Source: Polytrichum commune (Eukaryota > Streptophyta > Polytrichopsida > Polytrichales > Polytrichaceae). Taken from it: a stretch of 64,000 bases of DNA. The position numbers and the translations under genes were made by a program. The stretch is from positions 57,066,758 to 57,130,757 of the forward strand of contig OX485805.1 of NCBI GenBank assembly GCA_950295325.1, given 5' to 3'. Shown here piece by piece: positions 26,067 to 38,200 of the stretch (positions within the stretch are counted from its first letter, which is position 1; each line of letters starts with the position of its first letter). The notes below the pieces were generated by a model. The model did not search any database. It was not told where the DNA came from and saw only the letters and a program-made list of their open reading frames with translations.

Positions 26067-27100
26067 ATTGGTTGTTCTTACCTGAAGTACAACATAATGG
26101 AAGTACATACGGTAAGCAGGCCTTTTCATGGTCAGTTCTTCTAATCAGACAACTATATTTGAGTGGTGTGTGGCTGAGTGGATGTAAAAACAAACGCCAA
26201 AAGCATCATCATGTGTTCAAAAGAGATTGGACTACTTGCTCAAAATATGATGATCATTCTAGCTCAATTTGTCAACATATTTGGAGGGTGGACCTATATG
26301 ATCATATAATGTCCATGGGAATCGTCACTTTGATAATGAACAAAGTTATTCTGATGAGCTCCAAAATTACTAGGAAAATGGCTAAGGCCATGATATGGAA
26401 TTGGCAATCATCTTGCAGGAATATCATGTCCCGCAACCTATGAGAAGTGGTTGCAGTGCTAAAAGAGTCCATTTAACCCCCGTTTACCTTGCTGCAGACC
26501 ATCTTTGGCGAAAGAAGAACCTCCGCTGCAGGATCCGAGACCGTAGGCTGTTTTCATCAGTTCTTGATGCCATTTTCCACAAAGTGCGACTTCAGTTGTG
26601 TACCTGAATGATCTTTGGCTCATCAGATTTGGAGTTGAGTAAGAGAGTACTTTTGGACGGTCTTGTGAAAACTCAGAAAAAGGAAGATCTTACAGTCGTT
26701 CTGCAGGGTGAGGCTCACATTCATACCACGTTGGGTGGTCTCGTTTGAATCTTGAAAACTGGAGGCTGGCATTTTCAAGCGAGCTTATACATCTTCTCTT
26801 TGTGTAGGATATTTTTCATCTTTGACTCAGGTGAACTTTGTATTATAGAGGAGCCACAATCACTTCTGTCTCGATAGTTTTTTTGGATCCAACACAGGGC
26901 TATTGACCATCCCATTTGCAAGGTAGATCATTTTGCCAACTTCAGGGTGACGAGTTACTGTTCCCTTGGCTGTAATTTTACTGCATTCTTGTCCGACCAA
27001 GCTGGGGTTGAAGGTGCTTCATTGCAGGACATTATTGTAATTTTAACATAACTGGTCATGGCTGAACTATTTTTGATTTTATGATATAAGCATGAGCTTG
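26067..27100 (+). other. Downstream/3' UTR region of TON2 with repeat R copy
   Basis: Directly after the TON2 stop lies another R copy (26125-26490), ending at TTTACCTTGCTGCAG, which looks like a 3' splice site. The transcript may therefore splice across the repeat into 3' UTR sequence beyond 26496. I cannot place the polyadenylation site. Confidence 0.45.
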
Positions 27101-27600
27101 AAGAGACAACGTAAATCATGGGTTTACCATGATGAGGATGATTCCTTCATGAGTTATTTGTATTCTACTAGTAAAAACCACAGGGCAAAATTATTAGTGC
27201 ATCAGTGGTTTGATGTTGATCCACAAGGACGAGAGCATGCATTCCGGAGGGCACTTTTTATAGTTGATTTGACACCGCAATTACTTCAAAGACCCTGAAT
27301 ATATCTGGTGCAAGTCTTTTGAGATGTATCGCCCATAAACCTGTAAGGGATCAAGTTTCTATGCTGGATGGATGAGAGGTATTCTCGTGTGCAAAAACTC
27401 CCTTTCACCCAATCTCAAGAAGTGTAGGTAGAGAAATGGAGTAAATAGAGGATAGGCTCAAGGGCCATTGAGGATCTAGAATAAAAGCAGGTGTACTGTA
27501 GGTATTCTAAGGGTTCGATACAACACATATAAATTTTTTTTCTGGCTTTTCTTAGTAGACTTCGGTTCCCAGTTGACATTGGCCTCTGGAATGACAAAAA
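27101..27600. other. Spacer without recognisable genes
   Basis: A 68-codon frame at 27092-27298 shows no family likeness. The T-run for the neighbouring tRNA gene (minus strand) is at 27596-27600. Confidence 0.5.
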
Positions 27601-27610
27601 GAGTGTATAA

Positions 27611-27682
27611 CGCCGCTGCCGGGGATCGAACCCGGGTCACCCACGTGACAGGCGGGAATACTTACCACTATACTACAACGAC
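27611..27682 (-). tRNA. tRNA-Asp(GTC), nuclear
   Basis: On the minus strand 72 bases fold as a standard cloverleaf: acceptor GTCGTTG/CAGCGGC with discriminator G, the A-box region TAGTATAGTGGTAAG, anticodon loop CTGTCAC with anticodon GTC, and B box GGTTCGATCCC. Compared with the usual plant nuclear tRNA-Asp it has two wobble pairs (T5-G68 and G30-T40) that keep the stems. A TTTTT terminator follows about 10 bases downstream. It is unlike the plastid Asp tRNA. Confidence 0.96.
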
Positions 27683-27784
27683 ACGTGGCTCGCATTGAAT
27701 GGTAATCAGATCCAACGCTTAACACACATGAATGGAAGTGTATGATTTTATTTAGTATATATACAACAAAATTTCCTTCCCCCC

Positions 27785-27925
27785 TCCGCCTGCTCACAGC
27801 TAATGAATTGAGCTTTGATTTTGTTAGGACGTGGCACTGGTACCCCTCTTTCATGCCAATATGATTTTGGAGAAGGAGAAAAACATAAGGAGTCCATGCC
27901 ATGAAAAAAGTGAAGTAATCCGCGC
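27785..27925. repeat. Degenerate repeat shared with 34004-34130
   Basis: Shares AGCTTTGATT, CTCATGCCAA-type and GTGAAGTAATCC phrases in order with 34004-34130. It may derive from an old coding element, since a minus-strand frame gives DYF.F..M in both copies. Confidence 0.45.
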
Positions 27926-28041
27926 CACTTGGGCTACATCAAAGTTTCTAGAGTTTGATTCTATCACTAACATCTGCATTCTTCTATTATGATTATCACT
28001 ATTCTTTGTATAAATGTTACAATTGGCAGTCGTTTCACAAG

Positions 28042-28197
28042 CATAACATTATTCAGATCCATAATACTGTCATGTGGGATTGACAATATTCTATAGAATA
28101 TTCTATGATATTCCCACATCCATGTTGAATGTGGGGAATATTCCATGAAATAATGTCAGTCCCAGAGAACACTATTATGGATCTGAATAATGTTATG
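28042..28197. mobile_element. MITE (family M1), 156 bp
   Basis: CATAACATTATTCAGATCC at the left is the perfect inverted complement of the right end (GGATCTGAATAATGTTATG). Internally it has paired GAATATTC-type motifs. Family partner at 11219-11347. Confidence 0.9.
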
Positions 28198-28555
28198 AGT
28201 CACATGCCCATAAGCTATGTCAAAAACATTGTGGTTGCTCCTAGGAGGAATCACACTATGGACTATATGGGCGGAAAGTAATGACCTCACCTTTAACATA
28301 ATCAAGTGGGAGATCGGGAAGGTGCAACAGATGATCTCGCAAGGACTCAATTATGTGTGGCTTGATTGGGCAAAAGCCCTCAAGGATGCGCTAAGGGCGG
28401 CCATCTATGACGATGCTCTTGCTAACTTTGATTCTAGATGGGACGTTAAGAAACTTCTCTATCATAGGATCAACACTAGGAGAATGGATTGGAACACTAG
28501 AGAGCCTCTGACGTGTTGCCCTCAAATCTGTGTTGGTACATGGGATGGTTGACCA
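28198..28555 (+). pseudogene. LINE-type retrotransposon 3' fragment
   Basis: The frame at 28217-28552 reads LLLGGITLWTIWAESNDLTF and then KWEIGKVQQMISQGL. This resembles the stretch after the reverse transcriptase of plant non-LTR retrotransposons (pattern LW.IW.ERND..F). The normal R of the ERN motif is S here. The frame is stopped directly upstream, where the MITE at 28042-28197 ends, so this is a truncated relic. Confidence 0.5.
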
Positions 28556-31500
28556 GGTAATTTGTACGCCCAAAAGGACCTTGACATACACCATTTGGTA
28601 CAACTGCATGAGCATATGCCCACAATCAAACTCCCTTGGTCCCCCCCACCCCCTCCCCCCAATATATACTCCCATACCTCCTTGCACTGGTCTCCAAATA
28701 TGTTATGACTCACCTCTTTCCATAACCCATACTTTTGTTTGGACATTCGATTAATGTTCACACTCAACATGAACATCGTCATCAGATGTGTCCACTCCAC
28801 ATACATCCGGACAATGCTATACATTCATACATCCCTCTCACTTGCCATCCCGATTAGCGAGAATGTTGGTGTCCTGTGCCACCTCCAAATTGATGGGTTG
28901 TGGTCTACCCCTTGGTGCATTTAGTCTTCTTCTTATGTGTGTACCTCCTGGTGTCAACCCCGGAGTCCATATTGGAGTTCCCCCAAAGCATTATTTTCCG
29001 CCATGCGGAGGTACCATTGGTGTGTTCTCTTCATCCGCCATGGTTGCCTCTAAACCAAACATTTTTTTGTTTTGTTTTTTGGCCTAATATTGATTTATTC
29101 TAGAATGGTAGAGCTTTCAAATTATGCGTTAACATCCAATGAGTTTATTTAACATAAAACCTACACTTATATTGTCTAGAAAATATTCTATTATGTAAGA
29201 CACTTCCAAAATAAGTGTTTATATATTTGCAAAATCCGGTAATATTTCAAAACTATTTTCCATATTTTTAATAAACAAAGCGGCCGCAATGGATTATGGT
29301 GTCATGTGTGAAATGGATAATGTATGTACGTATGACATATGTAAGTTGGTGTGCTCTAATAAAGTACAGTTCTTGAACACAAACCCACAATATGGGGCCT
29401 CCCACTCACCTCAATTTCCAAGTGGCAATGGTTGTTTAGCAACCAAGGATCCACCAGAGCAAGGGTAGAATGAAGTGGGCTCCATATACACCCACAAGGA
29501 GGGCATCGATTGGATGTAACTCCTCCCTACCCAACCCATGAATGCCACATCTCCATGAAGGATATGGCAGTCGACATATCGACTGCTCACAAACAATTGC
29601 ATGGGTTGCCAACTGCAATGGTGCAGTTGTTTGCTTGTCAGTAGTTGACTTTTAAACTAGGTGACTGTTAAAAAATAATTGTCCTAGTGTGTCCATTGCT
29701 CTTCAACAATCAACTTAATGGACAATTACAATGAGTGGATGACTGTTAATGAAGGGACGTTTGCTAATGAGAGGTCGACTATAGTACATATTTTCATCTG
29801 AACAGTTGACACAACAAGGTAATTGCTCACAAACAGTTATGTAATTTAAAAACCAATTGTTGGCGAGCAAGTGACTTGGCCCCATTGACTACTCTCCACC
29901 AGTATACAATTTATCCCAAGGTAAACTATTTTTGACCCCCCTGGATGTGACGATTATGGGTTTGGAATCATGTCGTTGTCACAAAACGTGGCACAATGTG
30001 ACGGAGTTAAGAACGCGGTTTGTCCGAAAAAATACAGAGTCTTTTGTTGCAGTAGTTCTTTCTAATATCATAATTTGCTCCTCACATCCACCAATTCTTC
30101 AATTGTCCCAAAACCATCCCTCAATCTTGCCCAAGTCCACTCAAATTGCATAGTATCCTCATTGCTGACCTAGTCAACTTCACCTCCATGTAACTCTCCA
30201 CTCCTTCATGTTCTACATACAAAACTTTGCATGGTAATTGGATACCTCATCTTACTCACCTATTCATTTTCATTTTCATGACTAGCTAAGCAATGTACAA
30301 TTCATGATGTAACTTTTAATCAAACTAATATTTGTCCTCACCAATTCTTTAAAGATGTGGTTGAATCAAGATAAAAAAATCTCAATCTATAATATAACCT
30401 ATGGAGCTGGAATTTCACCATAATTGAGATAATGCATCTTTCAAATTAGCTTTTTAATCTCACATTCATAGCTACAATAGTTGCGGAGAACCAAACTCTC
30501 AAAGTTGGATTACTTAGTTGCAATAGTTCTAGACCCCTTTTGCTTCAACGCTTCAATACTCCTTCTCCAACATGAAATACACCCTCAAATTTTGCAAATA
30601 AGTGAAGTACCTTACTAAAAAAACTTCTCCAAAATATTGCAATAAGATACTTCTCCCATCATGCATAATAGACCAAAACCCGGGATCCAAATTCTACCTT
30701 CTTTATAAACCAAATGTAAAGGATACAACACTTTGCCTAGTGCGTATCCTCACTCTTCCAAGTAAACTCAACACTCTCACCTTCTCTAAGCACTTAAAAA
30801 TACTCACGCTCTCAACCCATAAGTTCTCTAAATACAAACTCCTTCAAACTCTTCAAGAATACCCACAAGAATGCCTCACCACCCTTCTTCTATTCCTTAA
30901 ATCATCTTTTTCCTTGCCCCCTTTGACCAAGAGGAAACCATCAAGTTTAGGGCATCAAAAAATCCTACGAGGCTGGGTAATGGCCGTTGCTGGTAAACCT
31001 TAACCTTCCTTAACCCTCAAGTCTTCTTTACCAAGTCCTCCCTACCAACTACACCGGGTCTTGAACTCAAGACCGATTCTCAACTAAACAACTAATTAGA
31101 ACATGATTAATACGACATCATATTAACATTCACCTACATGCATATTTGGAGTAGCAATAACACATGTAAATGCCTAGGATTTAAATACTAACCAGCCCAC
31201 ATCATGACACTGCCCTGATGGTGGGCCAATTGCGAATGGGAAGGATGCATGCCACGAGTTGGTCCCAACTCTTTATCAAGTGGGACACCGACTTCCCAAG
31301 GACTTTGTTAGCGAAGTTGGTTGCCAACTATCGATCACCATTGCTGGTGAATTTATTGCTTTCATCTTCGGCATCTAAACCCTCCACCATCCCCACAATC
31401 CTCCCACTTGCTCAATTAGAATCCATTTTTTGAAGCAAGAATTAAAAAAAAATTAAAAATTAAAAATTTTGAGTCGTTGTATTGTGCATTGGCCAACCAC

Positions 31501-32689
31501 TACTTGCTCTCAAGCTTCGTCCATGGAATTTGTGCCACATTTGGCCGGTTATACTCCACATTAGTTTGGAGTTGATGATTTTAGCCAAGAAATTGCACGT
31601 CACTCATCGTCTTAGTGGGATGAAAATAATTTGCTAAACAAACTCGATTCAAATCCAAAAGACTTTCAATCATCAATATCTTGAGTTCAAAAAAATACGT
31701 CCTAGCAATCAATTTTTTTAAGTACGATGTTGTTTTTAGGATGTGTCAATTACCACAACAAAATATATCATGGCTTATGGATTAGATGACCCCTAATGTT
31801 ATTCAAGACCACATTGTGGTCTGAAGTTCAGTTGGAAGACCTCCTTTTTAAGAAGACAATTTCTTTTGGGATTTGTGCAAGGTTTACTTTGGGATGATGT
31901 ATTGAGAAGTGAACTTGGGTTTACCATACTATCTTTGGTTCTTTATTGAGCTCATAGCCAACCTCCAAACCAGTGAACAATTTTCCAACGTAATTATTAC
32001 ATTCATGAAAACTATTGACTTTGAGTCTTCAAATTGTGTTTGTCTCAAAACACAAATTGTTGTTGCGAGTATGTTTCTCTATTCACCTAAAAAAAAGAAA
32101 TACAATCAAAAGTTGAGATCATCCAAATATTAATTTCCAAAGCATTAAACTCAAATAATTGATAAGAACTGCAAATTGCATCATTCTTGTTTCAAATTTG
32201 GTATGTGTATCACCATGATGATTATTATGCATAGTAACTCAATTACAAAACAAATCAACATCTTTGATATCTTTGATGTACCGCATGACAAGTATCCGAT
32301 TTCATTAATAAATGTTGTTCACACTTTATACATACAATCATGTTTTGTTGTGCCTTTTAAAATGTGTTGTAAGTTTTCATAAGAGAAACACATCTACAAA
32401 CTATCCAAACAAACAAATATCATCTTCAATTCATGAATTTTTTCTTAAGTTTTTGCTTTGAAAATGCTTACATGAAGCTCATGACCTCATAGAAGAGGTC
32501 CAACCATGCATATGGATAAGTTCTTTAACTTTGTGTCAACAATTTTGGTAAGTCATTCATAAAGCAAGCTGGAAAATCTCACTTTATACATATCTAATCT
32601 TGAAAACACAAAACCTTGGTCAATGCAATGGTTACCAACTTTGAACACCATCCGAGAAATAATTGTTTAGTGTCCTTCAAGATTATAAT
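28556..32689. other. Long spacer without recognisable genes
   Basis: Only short frames; the 133-codon one at 30602-31003 is of low-complexity composition and matches no family I know. Repeated phrases around TTGCTCACAAACA (29587, 29823) hint at old repeats. Nothing else supported. Confidence 0.5.
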
Positions 32690-32905
32690 AAAGAAAATGG
32701 AAACAAACAATATCCAGAATGACATCACCACTACTACAGCTTGGCAATGTCCATACGATGACCTAGTAAAGGATTATTTATCACATTTAATGAGCACAAG
32801 ATTTTTCAATTGATAATGAATAAGATATGCATGCGAACTCCAAAAATTATAAGGAAAGTGGCTACGGCCATAATTTGGATTCGTTAAGCATCTCGTACTA
32901 ATTGC
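32690..32905 (+). repeat. Dispersed repeat R, 3' part
   Basis: Contains GATAATGAATAAGATATGCA, CGAACTCCAAAAATTATAAG and GTGGCTACGGCCATAATTTG, matching the second half of the family. Confidence 0.7.
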
Positions 32906-34956
32906 GTGTGTCAAAGAATGTTTTATTCTACCCCTGGGAGAACTGGGCATTTTCACTTCCTCCTACCTTTCTATCTACTTGTCACTTTGTTGGTTCTACT
33001 ACAATACTGATAACACAGTCTATAACCCCCGTTCTTCTCTAAGTCCTACCCATTCTCTTACAACCTATAGTGGTCAAGTCCTAGGGCCCTTCATCTTTTA
33101 CTCTACCGGGCTTCCGTGCTACCTATTGGGCTATATTACCAATAACATTTGCCAATGCTGGTATAATAATACGACTGCGTGCTTAAGGTCGCTACCGGCT
33201 ACTAGTACTAACCTCTTTCACCCCCTTCTCCTTGCACCTATTATAGCTATTACATGACATTTCCTTCCTTACGTGACTACCATCCACTGATCATCATGGT
33301 AATACTATAAATTTGGTGAGGATAGGACCTTCTAGTACCACCGTCCTAACATCCAGTAGATAGATGACCCTATTCATTTCTATCTCCTTGGTTTCTTATA
33401 CCTACCCATTCTCCCCCTACTAATCTCCCCCTTCTCTTCTACTAATTCCAAATCTTACTCTTGAACTATTTCATACCCTTCCTATAGTGATGTGGTAGTG
33501 TTAAATTCATGAGCCACTTAACATGACCTCGTCTATTGGACTAATTCCATTCGCTACCACCAAGTAGCATTTAAAACAAGAGCTAATGCTATTGTACTAA
33601 CATTCCCTAGTTCAAGACATGCAACATAACCATACACTCATGCCATGATACACACAATTCAAAAAACATACATCCAAACACTTCTTCAAAATGGTAACCT
33701 AACCAACACCTTCATACAAAATCGGATTACCCCCATCATTGTTCACTCTCCCCTTAAATATTTTGGTCCCCATCCTATCTCAACCTCCACACCTCCAAAC
33801 AATGGTTCTTCTTCTTTAGATTCTTCTCTCTTATCCTTATCTAATTCTCTTTTTTGACTAACCCTTATCCCTTCCTATTTACTTCTACTTTTAAGGCTTT
33901 TTAAGTAAAGGTAGCTTCTAACTATTGTTAACAATGTGTTTCATATCTAGGAGAAGTCAACTAATTTTTTTTTTATAAAAAAAGAAAAAAACCATTCAAA
34001 ACCCTTAATGTAATGAACTTTGATTCATTCAGACGCTAGATTGCTACCCTTCCCTCATGCCAAAATAATCTAGCAGGAGAACAACTCAAAGAGTCTATGT
34101 CCATGAGAAAAGCGAAGTAATCCTGGTCACTTGACTCGAGTGCAAACTTGTGAATGCACTGATACAAAAATGTGATCCCCTTAAAGATGGCTCTTCACAA
34201 AGTGTCTTCTACTTCTGAAGGATCTAACTTAAATGTAAGGATCCACATGTTACAATGACTCACCTACTTGAGTGTCTTATCTCTTATTCAATATGGACAA
34301 CTATCCACATGTTGGTTCAAGTTCACCTCCAAGTTCCTCTATGCGGTTCCATGATTAAATGAACTGACAACGAATAAGTTAGGAGATATACTTTGTCCTC
34401 TGCTTCTCTGCCTGCATTCAGAAGAAAGCTATCTCACATTATTGGTACTACCTCTACCTCATCGCCTCCCAATTTCAAATCACCGATCGGCCTCCACTTC
34501 CTAGAGACCTCTCAATTCGATCTTGTCAAAAAGAATCACACCACACACCACTCCGGACCAAAATTATACCTCCAACAACCGAATGAGAGAGCATCACAAC
34601 TTTGCAATCTTCAACTCAAAAGACCACCCGGACACAAACCTAGACTAAACATTTCCTATGTATATATCCTCTATGCTAGGCTGATGATGATGATCTCTGG
34701 AATGACTCACATCAGGTGAGAGATTTAGAACTGCAAATAGAAATGTTCCTTCAATAATCCCACATTCCCCATTACCTAAGTATCCCAGCTTAACATTCTT
34801 CAAGTCCCAACAATTTTTCCTACTATGAAGTGCCTCCTACAAGTGTCTCATGTAAAATTTCCTGTCATAAACTTGGGAAATGTTCAACACTCTCAACGTA
34901 TGCTAGTGGAACATAGATAACGTCTTACATTGCACTTTATTGGCACCTAAGCATCC
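32906..34956. other. Pyrimidine-rich spacer downstream of the receptor gene
   Basis: Much of 32950-33900 is strikingly C/T-rich on the plus strand, giving long meaningless frames. A degenerate repeat at 34004-34130 is shared with 27785-27925. The TNL terminator should lie just below 34957 but I cannot place it. Confidence 0.45.
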
Positions 34957-35208
34957 CTAAGCATCACTTATTGGCGCCCTTGTCTCATGGATGCAAAAGA
35001 AATCCTTGGGATCGCAAGGCCACTCGTCGAAACAAGTCAGGCAAAGATCGTAGTTGAATTTACTGGAACTGACAACACGACTAGACTTATCATGTGTACA
35101 GTTAATTGTGAAGCAACTCTGGCAAAAATTTCTAGGGCGTCTCTTGAGTGTGAACCGAGGTCCAACCAAAGGCATTTGTAAACATCCATCACATTGAATT
35201 CCTGAGTG
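34957..35208 (-). other. ZZ-type zinc-finger segment of the receptor
   Basis: The last 83 codons begin HSGIQCDGCLQMPLVGPRF, matching the H.GI.CDGC..P..G.RF opening of ZZ domains. Further pairs CQSC and YDLCLTCF follow, then a Cys...His end. About 15 extra residues lie between the second and third Cys pairs compared with a minimal ZZ. Same exon and frame as the LRR region, so it is part of the receptor. Confidence 0.7.
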
Positions 35209-38200
35209 CTCCTTGGCCAGATGGACGGATTGAAAATTGCTACGTCTGGTGTTATGAAGCTGTAAATCTGAACTCCTGGGGAGAACCGCGAATTGACCTC
35301 GTGGAGGTATGTTTGGGACTCCCTCAATCTGGCCTGTAGAAAGGGCAAGTTGAAGTCGGCTCTTCCATTCCTCGCCATCCTTGCAATACTCTGGAGGAAG
35401 CCTTGGAATTTGTTTCAATTTGCTGCAGCACAGAACAAAGAATCTCTTCAATTTTGATGCACGTCGAAGATCCGATATTGTCTTCAACTGGAAGCAAAAG
35501 GAGCAGTCAAGAGATTCCAACTCCGACAAGCGGCCAATACCGCCAACCTTCTTCACATTCGTCCACGCAATATCAAGTTTCTGCAAGTTTGAGAGTGGAC
35601 TGAAATCAACCAATTGGCTTAACAGACTCCCGCGCAAGCTGAGGATTCGTAATGTCGTTCCCAACATGATCAGTTCAGCAGGTAGCATTCCCAATGGTAA
35701 ATGTTCCAGGTAAAGTTCCTTTAAGTTCGTGATTGTGGCTACCTCTGGTATGTCTTGCTCTTCCATGTCTTCGGGATATTTTTCAAGAAAGTATCCTCGG
35801 ATCTTTTCTTGTGATATTTTGCTCATTATAAGCTCTTGTAGCTCCTCAACTTCTGAAGGTCGGCCTCTCACTTCAAGCTTCCATAGGGCCGGCAAGTTTT
35901 TCAATTTTGGCATACCTCCACCAGTCCTCCATGTCAATTGGGCCTCACAAAGCTTTGAGCAAGACTCAAGAATAATTTGAACATGAGTATTCTCACCCAT
36001 AAACACCACTGCTGTCAACTTTGAGCAAGAACGGAGGATGAATGGGTTTACCAATCTGCCACATCTTTTCACCTCAATAAGTTTCAATTTTGAGCAGATA
36101 CTGAAATCTGGAAGAATCTTTAGACTCGAATTAGCTGCAAGCTGAATAAGGCGCAGCTCCATACGCCATTCTGTTTGCAGCCGTTTGAAAACTGGTTGGT
36201 CCCCACTATAGTCACCCGGTGTCCAACTCAACACTTCCAATTGCGAGCAATCATATATCAGAAGGTGCCTTAGATTTCTCATTTCCCCAATAAAAAATTT
36301 ATGTATGTGTTTGCATTGTACAAGATGTACCACAACAACATTAGACCATGGCTGCATCTCGGGTAAATGGGTCTTGCAGGCTCGCAGCAACACTCTCTGT
36401 GCAGCAGACCAATTTGTGCCCCCTTTGAAATTTGATTTCTCCACGAATACACCAATCTCATTATTCCCGCTGTTAGCGAGGTATCGCTGACCAAATTCCC
36501 TGTAAAGGTCGTGCATGGTAATGCCAGTATGCTGATCATAACTCAAAAATGACTTTCTCCGCAATTCTGAAAGCTGTGACAATTGTGAATACAATCCACG
36601 TACAAGGTTCAAACTTCCCTCCAAACAAGTCCAGAGTTACATACAATCCAACATCACTACAGATATATCTAGCAAAACATATTATTATTTGTCACCAACT
36701 CGAATCTATGGACGTCTGTCATTTTTCTCATTTCACGCCACACTATAACCTAACCTTTGATTGCATCAGAGATAGCCTGCTGAACTAAACAATCAAAAGA
36801 AAAAAGTATTATGTTTCCTCACATAGTCCAGTGCTAGGTTTTTATAGTGATATATATAACGACAGAATCACAAGAAACTTTGGGCAATCTACCACGGAAG
36901 GAAACATGAAGTGAGGTGGTAAAAACCTGGTGAACAGGTCTCCATGGTCGAACATGTTGCAATTAAAAGTTAACACTACATGGTTAATTCAGCAATTAGA
37001 AGGCATGGGTCACGGACCTTTGTGTCTATACAATCACGTTCGGACTTTCCGTGAATCTTGAGCAAGTAGTCAAAAACTTGGCGAGGATCTGAAATGGTTG
37101 CTGTTGACGCGAACACGGCCACGTCAAGGAACAACTGCTTTCCTGTCTCACAGAGACTATCAAAATCAAGTCCTAGAATGTTGAAGATATCCTTGGACTC
37201 ACGAGAATGATACAGCATCAGACTTGGATCCTCCAAGTTCTTTTTCCAATTTAATATGCTGCTCCTGTCAACATAACGATCCTGCAAGAAAGATGCAACA
37301 GAACGTAGTGCGAGTGGGTGGTAATGCCCAATGTTGCGGTTCCCAGATGTAGTACTACTGACAGTGTTTTGTGCAACGCTCTCTTCAGTCATAAAGTAAC
37401 AACATTTCAGGCAGTCTCGTAAGACCTTAATTTCCTCCACGTTGAGTGATGATGTCGATTCTATCATGGGTGCAGCAGCAATCTTCAGGAAAAGTTCCAT
37501 GGCCTCCAATTCGTTCAAGTTTGGAATGGGCTTACAACAAGATACGTCATGAAGGACAGAATTCACAATATCTTGACTTCTTGATGTAATCAGTACTTTG
37601 CTCTCTGGACAGGTGATATACTCCAAAATGTTCCGAGCCTCCTGTCGAGATGCTTCATCATCTTGAACATTGTCTATAGCCAGAAATACAGGCATCCCTT
37701 TCAATCGTTTTTTCAAACGATCAATAGTCTGCAAGCAAACATTCATCAAATTAAGTGTAAGAATACAAGAATTACTTCCTTAGTTTCCCAAGAATACGTA
37801 ATGAAGTATCCTAATGATGCAGATTGACTAAAGCCATAAAGTTCGTTATCTAATATTCCTCTAGCATGATGTGTAGATTTTGAAAGTGTTGGACTTAGAT
37901 CGCCTTCAGTGACTGCTTTAGCACAACGATAAGACCTGATGTGTATCACAAAATTCTCAATTCTGTTGAAGTAAAATATGCGGGATGCACTGCAGACCCT
38001 AAAGAATATATATTGCTGTCGACACAGCTGAGTCAGAAGTGACGTAGGAAAGGAAGATAATTCACCTTTAAGAAGACAAGGAGAACCTAACCCCATCATG
38101 TATTTTGAATGACATAGGGTTCAAATCAATTACGTGAAGTTGTATTTGAGATTACAAAACATCTGACTGACCTTTGATTGGGGCCTGCATTTATTACCTC

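Noticed and set aside
27552-27902. 116-codon minus-strand frame
   Set aside because: It runs across the tRNA-Asp gene; the apparent protein includes the tRNA sequence.
30602-31003. 133-codon frame
   Set aside because: Leu/Thr/Lys/Ser-rich composition from C/T- and A-rich DNA; no recognisable domain.
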